Shown piece by piece: positions 1-10,105 of a DNA stretch of 22,978 bases. A program made the translations under genes and the position numbers. Every line of letters starts with the position of its first letter. Position 1 is the stretch's first letter. The stretch comes from Gnetum montanum (lineage: Eukaryota > Streptophyta > Gnetopsida > Gnetales > Gnetaceae). The stretch is from contig MNCI01005534.1 in NCBI GenBank assembly GCA_015680685.1, positions 64,023 through 87,000 on the forward strand, written 5' to 3'. Under the pieces are notes generated by a model, which searched no databases, was not told the origin of the DNA, and worked only from the letters and a program-made list of their open reading frames with translations.

Positions 1-2284
1 CCTCTTATTTATAGATATGGCGGCGGGACGCGATATCGCAGCACATGCAGGTCGTGTCTCATCACTTAGCTAAAATGCCTAATGCATGTTTGTGTACCTT
101 TTCTAATACTACTATGTGTTTGAGTTGTTCATCACTCATCACTAGCAAGGTATGTTCATTTGAACTACCTACAATTAAAACCAAAATCTTGTTGTTGTTG
201 GTTACCACTACATAGACAAACCTATGCAATAATATGTGTGTGTGTGGGTGGGGGGGATGTGGGGGAAGGGTGGTTTGTACTATACATTACTATATAACTA
301 AATGGAGGGTGCATTGTATGGTATTATATAACTAAAGAGTAATTTCCAAGGATCCAACTAAAGCATCCCTCACCCATTAAAAAAACAAATAAAAAGAACA
401 TATCTTCCCACAATCTGTACTTAACAAATAACCAAAAGGAAGTTCAGTTAGAAGGGCTATCCAAATAAGTAAGGAAATGATACTAGTTATTGGGCTATTC
501 CATAAACAAATTCTACCAAAATTTTCTACACTAATCAATTTTTTTCTCATTTCTCTTATATATCATAGTAATGTCCTTAATCATGGGTTTTGTAAAAGAT
601 TGTTCACGTCATTTTCATTTAGGTATAATTGAGATTTCTTTGTAGTTTTTAAATCTTTTTGAACATTTCTTTCACAACAATAAAGAAGATGGTACACCCA
701 AATTGTATCCTTCAAGTGCTTATTACTTGTCACAAATCCTACTTCTGCAATTGATACATGTTTTAGTTCTTATGTTATGTTGTTTGTAGTTTTCCCATGT
801 TAAACCTTTCATACCAATTTGGTCAATTCAAAATAAATTAATCAAACATTCCACCAGGAAGCCTAATCTTTACTTTTATGTATAGTATTCATTCTTGTTT
901 AGCTCTTGGAATCACATCCAATAATGGTTGGAATAGCTTGTAAAATCTAATCACTTCACCTACTTTATTGCCTCCAATCATTCTTCATATCTCTATCAAA
1001 ACCAAATGATTTCATGTTCTTTTATTAATTGGTTAGTCCTCTTCATTTGCATCTCTTTTTTTGATTTTGGTCTCAATTGGTCTACAAGGAAAAATTGTTG
1101 ATAAAAGCAAAATTAAAAAAACCAGCCTCTCCCAAAAGCATGTCGTCAATTTTCTAAAAATGCAACTAAATGAACCATACAAATGAAATCTTGCAATACT
1201 ATAAGTGTTATGTTTAAAAACCCCTAAAAGTGTGACTACCACATGGATGGACTTCTTATAGGAGGATCCTTTGGGCAAGGAACTTACGTTACCTGAGATG
1301 CTTATTTGGATATTAACTGACTGTGCCACCACCCCTACCATTAGTGTTTTCAAGGTTTAACTGCTAAAAAATGAGTGTTATACCACTAATAGATTCTAGG
1401 TCAACTCAACTAATTCTCGAACAATTATCACTTGGGTTCTAAATATTGGCACCAAGTGGATAATATAGCATGATACAATGGAAGCTATCAAACATAGGGA
1501 CTATCAACACTAAGAAGCACTAACAAAATCAACTTTTTGCACCCTCTATGTTACAAAATGATGTACCTATTTATAAAGCACACAATTGAAAGATCACTCT
1601 GTATAAAAATGAATGACCCATGGCAAAGTCTAAAAGCCCCTCCTTAATTGTAGTAAGTCTGGCTGATTCAACCCCTTTGGTGGAACTAGTTATATAGCCC
1701 ATTCCTCCTATTCCAGACCTCAACCTAAAGAAAAAGCAAAGCCCCTATATGGATACATTTTAGCATGCCTTTTACCATAAGAAAGAAAAAAAAGCAAAAC
1801 ATATCATTTCCAAAGTCTATTAGAGATCCATCACTTTGGTCCACATCCCTCTCAATTCTAAATCAAGATCAAAACACATTAGTAGTGAGAGTAAGGTTAG
1901 TTCTAGTGCTAGCAGGCGCAATTTCATTTTCAATCTTAGACCCAACCCACAACAAGGGCAAAGGAATTATAGTTGGGTACGTTGATCGAGTTGACAAAGT
2001 GATTGAAGTTGTTCAAATCCTATTGATCGGAACATTATGTACTTACACCTTTTTACCATTTCCAACTCAAGAGGTAAAGGCAATTTGGTACTTGTAGTAG
2101 AGAAAACAAGGGCACTTGATTTGTGGCCCATTCCAAGAGCTAGAAGTAGAGCTTATCCATGTTCTAGGTCAATTCATCAATAATACTTTCTACCTCAATG
2201 CAATCAACTACATTATATACATATATATATCAAATGAGAATTGAAACTAGCCACTATACTTCGAATCCCCATACCACCTACAAG
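1..2284. other. Intergenic, no supported gene
   Basis: AT-rich sequence with a G/T-rich simple tract at about 233-270 (TGTGTGTG then poly-G). Short open frames at 1033-1353 (-) and 1765-2097 (+) have no recognisable domain or splice support. A faint Copia-like peptide near 800 is too weak to call. Confidence 0.6.
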
Positions 2285-2344
2285 TGCTCCATATACATAT
2301 CATGTTCTACATGGTGCTCCATATACATATCATGTTCTACATGG
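2285..2344 (+). repeat. Perfect 30-bp tandem duplication
   Basis: Two identical 30-bp units (2285-2314 and 2315-2344) begin TGCTCCATATACATATCATG. No gene is nearby. Confidence 0.9.
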
Positions 2345-2998
2345 GATGACGGAGGGTGATACAACATCATGTTAGGTAACTAATAATAGATCCGAACATG
2401 TTACTTGCCTCACAACAACTAGTTACCAATAGACTTTCTTGGTGGTGTTATGCCAATAAATCAATTAAGAGACGATGTCAAACAAATGTCCATGCCCATC
2501 ATAGATGGTCATAAATATAGTAACATGTAACGCATACCCAAGTGTTGAACCCCACTTCATGCTAGGTACAAGGCTTACCCAAACTACGATGTTCATGAAC
2601 TTCCACACCATTGCACATGAGATTGAAAAAATAAGATGAATGTTTTAGTAACATGTAGGTTAGGGAGTAACTAATCAACAAATCACAAGCTTTGGAAGGA
2701 GATAGCATATAGAATAATGCATGTGAAAGGAACATGTTCATGGATGCTTGTAGCACATTGATTTGACGTTGATCACCGACGAGGGTGAAGCTTGAACTTT
2801 CGGTTAATAAAGCTAGTTAGGTTACAACACTACATGTTCAAACTCAATTAGTTGGATGCATTAGTACCAGGAAAATTAGTTGTTCCTAGTCTTGCAGCCA
2901 AGATGCTTAGTCACACACACAAATGAGACTAGTGACTTTACATTTGTCCAATGTCTCCACTTCTCCATTTTAAAAGCAATATTTTCTAAAATTGTATC

Positions 2999-3049
2999 TT
3001 GGTAACCCAATTTTGTTGGGACAAGGTTAGGATAAAGATGATGATGATG
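2999..3049 (+). mobile_element. 51-bp RTE LINE 3'-end micro-insertion with target duplication
   Basis: The insert reads GGTAACCCAATTTTGTTGGG, then a TAG and a (GATGAT)n tail. This is the same LINE end as the intronic relic near 12530-12565. It is bounded by near-identical 17-18-bp repeats (2981-2998 and 3050-3066, ATTTTCTAA...TTGTATC), the expected product of target-primed reverse transcription with extreme 5' truncation. Confidence 0.7.
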
Positions 3050-3337
3050 ATTTTCTAAGTTGTATCCACCAACACAATAGCATTCGTATAATCAAAAAAA
3101 TGTTTATGAGACAATGAAAAAAAGTTTGTATGCACCTAATAAATTTTTTTAATTTCTAGTATAATCAAATTAGAACTTTGTAACTTCCAAATCAAAAATC
3201 ATAACACTAAGCTAATACTTCATCTATTATTCTAGGTTAAAGTAATATCTTTATAATAAAACGAACTTCACACTATATATTTTAGCGTAAATATCATTAA
3301 ATTATTTTATGTTTTTTTTTTGGTAAATATAGTTTAA

Positions 3338-3489
3338 AGAAGTGAACTTCACGGAACAACTATTTTTAAAAAATATGTTTCGGGTCCCAACACCCTACCC
3401 TAAAACAAACAAAAGAAGTGAACTTCACGGAACAACTATTTTTAAAAAATATGTTTTGGGTCCCAACACCCTACCCTAAAACAAACAAA
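3338..3489 (+). repeat. 76-bp tandem duplication upstream of the FAM136A-like gene
   Basis: Two near-identical 76-bp units (3338-3413 and 3414-3489) begin AGAAGTGAACTTCACGG and differ at few positions. The second overlaps the start of a different, longer duplication. Confidence 0.9.
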
Positions 3490-3710
3490 CCTAAAAAAAA
3501 AAAGTTTTTGGTGCACCCAAGAAAAGGAATTTACATTAAAATTAAAAGTTAAAAGCTATTTTTAAATTAAAATCTTTTAAAAAATATGTTTCGGGCTCCA
3601 ACACCCTACCCTGAAACAAACAAACATAAAAAAAAGTTTTTGGTGCACCCAAGAAAAGGAATTTACATTAAAATTAAAAAGTTAAAAGCTATTTTTAAAT
3701 TAAAATCTTT
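3446..3710 (+). repeat. About 135-bp tandem duplication overlapping the 76-bp repeat
   Basis: Units at about 3446-3578 and 3581-3710 share GTTTTTGGTGCACCCAAG and a long A/T tail, offset by 135 bases with small differences. They reuse the end of the 76-bp unit, so duplication happened in at least two steps. The array ends about 140 bp before the TATA box. Confidence 0.88.
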
Positions 3711-3851
3711 ATAATCCAATGGACTTCACATAAAAATTCAATGATGACACTATTTAATCATTTTTTAAATTGAAATGTGGCCGAAAATAACACACACATT
3801 CAACCTCAACACCATAAAGCTACAGCCTGCGTGCAATTCTAATAATCGCTT

Positions 3852-3858
3852 TATATAA
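3852..3858 (+). promoter_or_regulatory. TATA box of the FAM136A-like gene
   Basis: TATATAA lies 127 nt before the ATG at 3985, predicting transcription from about 3885 and a 5' leader of about 100 nt without an upstream ATG. The tandem A/T-rich duplications end only about 140 bases upstream of it. Confidence 0.55.
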
Positions 3859-3984
3859 CAGATCTGTGAAGCGAACTTGAAATACCGAGGACAAGCGCCA
3901 AAAATTCACAGCAGCAGAGAATCCTGACCCAAATCTGTCTCAAACTTGGCTTTGCTAAAGACAATCCAAAACCAGTGGAAGAAG

Positions 3985-6876
3985 ATGAGTTTTTCACCAT
4001 CGGAAGAACGTTACTTCACCGAGAAGATGCATAAAATCGGGACTGAAATGAACAAGGCTGTTCAGCAGCAGTTCGCTGGCGTTCATGACCATATTAACTT
4101 CACTCTTCAGGTTTCGCCATTTTTATTTTACTTAAACTTTTCATTTAGCAAGTATATTTTGAATACTTGGAATACTTATATATGTTTTATGATATTTGCT
4201 TGTTCTTCAGCAAGCCTACTTCAAATGCGCGTACCAGTGCTTTGACAGAACCAGGAGTCAAGATGAAATAAGCAGCTGCGTTGATTCATGTAGCTTTCCG
4301 GTGCAGAGAGCCAGCAGAATCGTGGAAAACGAAATGGCACAGTTTCAGGTTAGGATTTAGTGCATACGATCATCATAATTAGGTGCTGTTGCAGTTTGAA
4401 TGCGCGAGAGTTTATTGTCACTGTAAGAACATTTGTCAGTGTGTTACTACTTATTTTCGATTTTAGAGGTTCTGCGAGATTCAAATTTGCATTTACTTTT
4501 AATGGATCGAGAGGGGAAATCTTGGGGCATTTTGGGAAACAGGTTTAGGATCGGCTGGATATCCAATGTATTGAGTAGATTAGAAGATTAATTTTTTACA
4601 AAACAGAGTTTATGTATGATAGCTTTGGTAGCTAGTTTAATCGTTAATGAGGCTTTTCATTCTATAGTTCTATCTCTTTGTGTTGATGTGTTGATATTCT
4701 TCTCGCCTGATCACGATGCAGTGTTACACAGGGACACATCCCTGCAGAAAATTTCATGTCCAGGATGTCCTAGGGATGGGATGCATCCCAAAATGTCCTG
4801 GGAAGCAGCTGGGACATGGTGCATATTAAAATATTTTTAAATACATTTTATACTCTATTTACACCTATTTTCTTTCTTGCAAAATGTTTTAAAAATGTAT
4901 TGTTGTCAAAATTGCATTTAAAACCTCCCAAATATCTCACAAATCACAATCTGTAATAAGCTTACTCATAATCTGTTGTGCTTCTAAACATAATCCAGTT
5001 TAAATAAAACTATTACTCATCATGTCCCGGTTGCATCCCCATAGCATTCCCAAAAACCAATCCCATCCCCAAATGTGTTTGGGGGCTCGTCCCTACATCC
5101 CTGTGTCCATACGTCCCCACATCCCTGCATCCCAGGGACCTGTGAAACAGTCACGATGATATGGATTCAACCTTGCTACTAAAGTTTTTTTAAATGCAGT
5201 TGTAATAATGTATAGAGTGATTAAATTTATGCATTCAGATATTTAGGATGTGTTAGTGGCTAAACTTGTCTTAATATGGTTTTTTCTGAAAAGATTTGAG
5301 ATCAGTGAGCCATGGCAATAGCATTTACTTTTTATTGTATTTCATTTTTGGTAAAATTTGCTAGAGATGATTGCAGTGTGTTATTATTTGGACAATGTTA
5401 ATCGGTATAGCTTCCACTGATGTTTGAAATGTATTAATGTAGATAGGTATAAGCTTGTTTTTCCTCCAAATAAGATTTTAAGTCATAAGTATTGTTGTTT
5501 TGAGCTTTTCCTTGACTTTTGGACATTTTTTAAATGTGAAAATGCTTCATTGATTTCACAGAGCTCATCAACTATTTACTAAAGCTAGATGGGGTATTTG
5601 TCATGCTTCTTCTAATCTAGATATACTCTATTGGTTCAATAATTATTGTTGCCGTAATTCTTTTTGTTGTTTTCAAGGCATTGTTATTCAGCTGATTGTG
5701 GTTGCCTTTTAATTTTTAATCATGTATCTGTTTTAAGGAGCAAATCTTCAACTATACTTGTTTGATATATTGGGCTGGTTTTTGATGTGGACAGACTTTG
5801 TTAGTGTTAACAGGATTTAATAATAATTAATAAAAGAATATTGGAATGATCATGAATGATAATTTCACTAGCGAAGCCTACATATTGTTGAGGCAAGTAG
5901 TTGTTGACCTGATATCCCACATTGTGTTCATGAAATGCTAAATAGAGTTTCCTTAGAAGGTTATTTGGACTTTTCACAGCATGCTTTTGGTGTGCACATA
6001 AATTGAGCAAAGATACTTCAAACTTCCCCTTTCTTTATTTGTCTATTTATATGTTTATATTTATCTTCTGCATAATTTTCTTTAAAATCTTAATTTTTGG
6101 AGCTTAGGACCTTATAAACTACCACAATGAGGTGTTAGCTTAGTGGTAAGAGTCATAGTTTGGTAACCCCAGGTCACAGGTTCAATTCCTCCACTGGGCA
6201 GTACTAAGTTATAATTCAAATAAAGAATTCTAAAAGGAATTCTGAAACTGGTTTGTTACATCCAAAGGATCTCAAGTAAAAACTTTCAGTTTCAGTTTCA
6301 TAAAGGGTTTAAAGGGTACCATTGGAAACTCTCCTTCCCCTAGGCGTTCAAAATTTCAGTCACTCTTTCAGGTGTTTACATAACTGAATTTTTTCTTGGA
6401 CATTTGTAATTTGTTTAAATGACTAACAAATTGGTTGATGTATGTTAAAACGCCTATATTATTTTGTTAATGTGAATCATAATCCAGAAGAAAAAGCATT
6501 CTATTAGAGTCGGTCTGAATGTTTTAGCCAAGAAGTCACATGCCTTCATATCTTTCCCCATGCTTTAGCTTCAAGATATCTTTAACTAACATTTTAAGAT
6601 TCCTGTTTTAGCTTCAATTTCTTTTGTATTTTTTATTATAACTATGCATTATTTTTTTCTGGATAATGTCAGGAGCGCTTGCAACGGTCTCTGCTGGTTT
6701 GTCAGGATAAGCTACAAGTATCACTTCCAAAGCAGAAGGAAAACAGTGTTCGAGAATTGGACTCCTGCATAAATGATGCAGTTAAAGAACATATTGAAAC
6801 ATTGCCTCATGTTGCAAATAAGGTGAAGCAGGCTCTTGCACAGGATGCTTCAGTAAACATGAATGCTCCATTTTAA
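3985..6876 (+). CDS. FAM136A: FAM136A-like (DUF842) protein, three exons, 155 aa
   Basis: Coding exons are 3985-4110, 4211-4348 and 6673-6876 (stop TAA). Both introns are GT-AG and phase 0, and the joined frame is 155 residues, close to the family norm. The start is the first ATG after a TATA box at 3852; no ATG lies between. Residues 31-54 run from a conserved-looking HDHINFTLQQAYFKC stretch into CAYQC (48-52), then CVDSC (65-69), the twin CX3C hairpin of the family. The second hairpin keeps only Cys98 and Cys120. A helix rich in K/E and the LPHVANKVKQAL tail close the protein. The human family member is reported in mitochondria (intermembrane space); a similar place and a redox-folded helical hairpin are inferred here. 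There is no signal peptide or membrane segment. The molecular function is not established. Family assignment is confident; mitochondrial location is inference. Confidence 0.9.
4719..5150. mobile_element. Non-autonomous hAT-like DNA transposon in intron 2
   Basis: A 432-bp element is flanked by a perfect 8-bp direct repeat TCACGATG (4711-4718 and 5151-5158), the target duplication length of hAT transposons. The left end begins CAGTGTTACACAGGGAC. The right end, read on the other strand, begins CTGTTTCACAGGTCC, an imperfect terminal inverted repeat lacking two bases. Both subterminal zones are crowded with GGGATG/CATCCC words in opposing orientation (about 4731-4816 and 5027-5140), as is usual for transposase-binding subterminal repeats. 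The AT-rich middle has no transposase ORF, so movement would have needed an enzyme from elsewhere. It sits in the 2324-nt second intron of the FAM136A-like gene, away from the splice sites. Confidence 0.78.
6129..6206 (+). mobile_element. tRNA-derived SINE head (A and B boxes)
   Basis: TAGCTTAGTGG (6136-6146) matches an RNA polymerase III A box and GGTTCAATTCC (6179-6189) matches a B box, 43 bases apart, as in a tRNA gene. The acceptor and T stems do not pair, so this is not a functional tRNA but the head of a tRNA-derived SINE. The 3' body may run on to about 6360, but no tail or target duplication could be fixed. It lies in intron 2 of the FAM136A-like gene, in the sense orientation. Confidence 0.55.
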
Positions 6877-6973
6877 GTAGTCCAACACGTTCCTTCACTG
6901 TTTCAATTTTCTGATGTGGTTTTTCCCTGATATGTTATGTCATTAGCAAAAGCAAAACATGTCATTAGTTCAC

Positions 6974-6979
6974 AATAAA
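6974..6979 (+). terminator. Candidate poly(A) signal of the FAM136A-like gene
   Basis: AATAAA occurs 98 bases after the stop codon at 6876, a plausible 3' UTR length. Plant poly(A) signals are loose, so this is only the best candidate. Confidence 0.4.
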
Positions 6980-7914
6980 TTCATTCTTGGTTTTGATCCT
7001 CCTAAACATTGAATGTGGTCATCTGTGAATTTGTAGATCTCACATTGATGGCCTAAACGTGAATCTGTAGCATTTGCTTTTTCTATGTATGAGGCTCAAT
7101 TTCATAAGATTTTCACAACATCCAAGATGTCCTTTTTTTTTCTTGCAATAATATTCTAAATGATTTATCATTTTGAATTTATTTAGTTGCAATGAAATTG
7201 TTTTGCATACATCAATTTAAATTTATGTCATTTTAAGGCATAGAAAGGCTATTTCATTTTAGTCTTGTGATAGTTGAGGTGAATTGTTTTCAGAGGGTCT
7301 GCAGCAGGCATGTATCTAATTTCAGTGTGTACATTGCTGCTGTAAATACGAGGTTCTACTGGAGTAAATTCTTTAGTGAAATATTCAAGAACTTGGATTG
7401 CTGGTTATTTTCAATTTTTTATAACGTTAAAATATTGAATATACAATGAGAAAAATATGACAGACTGTTAGAATAGTCATATACCGAAATGATTCATAAA
7501 AAAGGTCATAAACCATTGACATAAAAGTCTCTGGGTCCGTGTTAACTATCAGAGTTGACACCAATGTTCTTTCGCACCTTCAAATCTTTCTTGGTGAGTG
7601 TTTCACATTGCAAAGTTTCAAAAAACGAGTACCTCACTAAGCTCTACATGCTTTGCCCAATGAAATGTTTTGCCCTAAAATAATTTATAACGTAAGGTTT
7701 TGAAATGCAACAAAATTAACAAGTAACATCGTGAATCCCAACTACAAATCATCTGTAGTATTGTAACTGTGTATCCCATCTCAACTACAATGATATGGGG
7801 TTGGCTGTAAAATGGCCATAATCTCAAGGTTCAATCCTCAACGTACTTGCCCTAACCCTATCTAGGGTTAGCAAAGAAAAAAGTCACCCTTCTGAGGTTC
7901 AATGTTCATGTTAC

Positions 7915-7994
7915 CTCGTGTAGATGAGTGAAAGCCTAACCTTTTTTGGATTGGCTCGTGTAGATGAGTGAAAGCCTAACCTTTTTTGGATTGG
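7915..7994 (+). repeat. Perfect 40-bp tandem duplication
   Basis: Two identical 40-bp units (7915-7954, 7955-7994) begin CTCGTGTAGATGAGTGAAAG. Diverged pieces containing CTTTTTTGGATTGGCTG follow to about 8100 with AGACTCAAGCCCAAG words between them. Part of the unit reappears inverted at 8617-8640. Confidence 0.9.
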
Positions 7995-8420
7995 CTGCAA
8001 CTAGGCTCAAACATACCTTACCTTTTTTGGATTTGCTGTAACCAGACTCAAGCCCAAGTCTACTTTTTTGGATTGGCTGCACCCAGACTCAAGCCCAAGC
8101 CTTACAATCTGACAAATAAGTAGCTTACCATCATTCCAGCAATAATTACTGGATACCTGAATGATTCTGGGTTGGTTTGCATTGGCAGTTTGGAAGGAGA
8201 GAACTTTCTTTTGCATCTGCTGTACAGGTCTTCAAATCAGTGATTGTGAATCTGAAACTAATCGGTATCCATGCATAGAATGATGCTCAACAATTAGGAA
8301 AACATTTCGTGCAGCTAATGAATGCCTTAAACATATGAACACCGATCTGAGAAACCGGCCAATTACTAAACATTCTCTACTAAAACTATAGAGAATAATA
8401 TCACAGACCAAATGAAGCAG

Positions 8421-8516
8421 GAGAGTATACAGTAATGTATAGTATTTCACATAAACTTCAAATCCTCGGAGAGTGTGCAGTGATGTATATTATTTCACAT
8501 AAACTTCAAATCTTAT
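8421..8516 (+). repeat. 48-bp imperfect tandem duplication
   Basis: Two units offset by 48 bases (8421-8468, 8469-8516) share TATTTCACATAAACTTCAAA, with several substitutions elsewhere. Confidence 0.8.
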
Positions 8517-8616
8517 GGAAACTAAAGATACCTTCAAGAGTTCTAACATTGCCTTGGAATTTAGAAATTGACCCTCTCAAGTCAAAAACCTTGGTTTAAG
8601 CCTAGGCACAACCACA

Positions 8617-8690
8617 AGAGGTTAGGCTTTCGTTCATCCATCAACCCTCCCAGAACCCACTTGGCAGGATGAGCATTGTGAACCCAAGTG
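8617..8690 (+). mobile_element. SINE-tail-like fragment
   Basis: GGTTAGGCTTTCGTTCATCC followed by CCTCCCAGAACCCACTTGGC and GAGCATTGTGAACCC resembles the widespread plant SINE 3' region with CCCAGACCCCACTTGGTGGGAG-type wording. The resemblance is from memory and the fragment is diverged. No A or B box was found directly upstream. Confidence 0.35.
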
Positions 8691-8827
8691 ATGATTCTTT
8701 TAGCTTTTACTGTTTTTATTTAAATACTCATTTATGTCTAGAGATGCACGTCAAGCAGCCATACCCATGGATACCTAATCCTCTTCATCTTTTCTCTTCT
8801 CATTCATTTGGATAAATCTACTCAAAT

Positions 8828-9058
8828 CATTTACAAAATAAAACTTTGACATATCAAGAGCATAGGCAATAAAGCATGTTTGAACATAGCTCACTTAAAG
8901 CATGGGACTTGCGGTTCTGCAAGTGATATGTACAGTTTTGATGCCAAATTTAAATCTGAGAAAAGCATTTACAAAATAAAAATTTATATATAAAGCACGT
9001 TAGAGTTTCGCATTAAGCATGTAGCTTGTGGATGTAGTAATATGTACAGGTTCGATGC
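8828..9058 (+). repeat. Diverged tandem duplication, period about 138
   Basis: The word CATTTACAAAATAAAA at 8828 and 8966 starts two copies. Both continue through TAAAGCA, a GCATG...TTG block and ATATGTACAG followed by TTTTGATGC or TTCGATGC, ending near 8943 and 9058. Indels make the copies unequal. Confidence 0.55.
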
Positions 9059-9903
9059 ATAAGAGGTACACTGAGGCACATGGTTGACCTACCTTGGCAG
9101 GAAACCATGGAACCCATAGCGTTTTCAAGTAAAAGCCCTGGCATGCACAATTTCATTTGCTTTAACATAATCAGTGTGAAGTCGAAATCATAACCCATAG
9201 GCTCTGTTTATTCTCAGTTCTCCATACATGCCCATTTATGCCCGGGGCAACACAGGATCTCTATGAAAGGAGACCAATCTAAAGCTCAAAAATAAACAAT
9301 AGCTTAGCTGTTCAAAATATCAGGGAGATTTTATGAGACCAGTTCAAACTTAGCTGGATACCGAGCTGTATAATTATGTTTTCCAAACATTCATGCATGT
9401 AAAAAAAAAAAATTAAATGCACAGTCCTACTGGCAAGTATCAAGCATTACAAATCCAGAGGCACCCTCATGTCGGAGATACGCGAACACAAGAAAGGGTC
9501 TATACAAAGATGCCATTTAAAAGCCTGAAAATAACAAGAAGGCTTAGAAATATGTGCAAACGTTCTTTACCAGGGTAAACAAACTCCAGATAAAATATTA
9601 CAGAATGTATCAAAAATACAAATATGTTGATAAGAACCAATAAAATCGCTGCGGTACCCTTTACTTATTTTATATTCTTTTCTTTTTCTTGGGTATAAAG
9701 GGTATAACTATCTGAGCAAGAGGTGCAACGAGAAAAATTTACAACATTTACAACCATTAGAAAGTTTCTAATGTGACGAAATCGGGTAATTTAAATGTTG
9801 ATTGAAACAGCTGAATATCAACCAAAATTGCAAATCAAGCACAAATGGACATTTGAAAAGTTACTGATGAAACTAACTGCAAACGTGGGAAATTTTTAAG
9901 TAT

Positions 9904-10105
9904 TTAGGCATTGATTTCATGTAACGGCCATCTGTCTGCATTTCCAGGAGCACTATCCATCCCTTTCCTTGTTTTAACAGGAAGGTCATTTGAATTTTCA
10001 GTTTGCTGGTCAGATGGCGGTTTCTCATGGTTATTTTCCACCAATGCTTTTGAATACAAACCTTTCTGGATTTCTTCAATATGCTCTAAAAGCTTTTGGT
10101 TCCAT
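9904..10105 (-). CDS. Terminal coding exon of the coiled-coil gene
   Basis: It begins inside a split arginine codon and encodes WNQKLLEHIEEIQKGL, the last heptads, followed by a hydrophilic tail (about 50 residues, P/S/D/N/K rich) ending HEINA and TAA at 9904. Longer open frames over the same bases on both strands are out of frame with the splice junctions. Confidence 0.8.

Noticed and set aside
798-823. Minus-strand peptide WYERF resembling the Copia reverse transcriptase KQxPRxWYxRF motif
   Set aside because: Only a few residues match, spacing is wrong and the downstream YVDD box could not be found in any frame.
1765-2097. 110-codon + frame in the left intergenic region
   Set aside because: No domain, promoter, splice site or conserved wording; the length is compatible with chance or an old repeat.
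3946-4245. A 99-codon frame starting at TTG and running past 4110
   Set aside because: It adds a non-ATG start and reads through the intron donor at 4111; the supported protein starts at the ATG at 3985 and is spliced.
6131-6203. A functional tRNA gene
   Set aside because: A and B boxes are present but acceptor and T stems do not pair, so SINE origin fits better.
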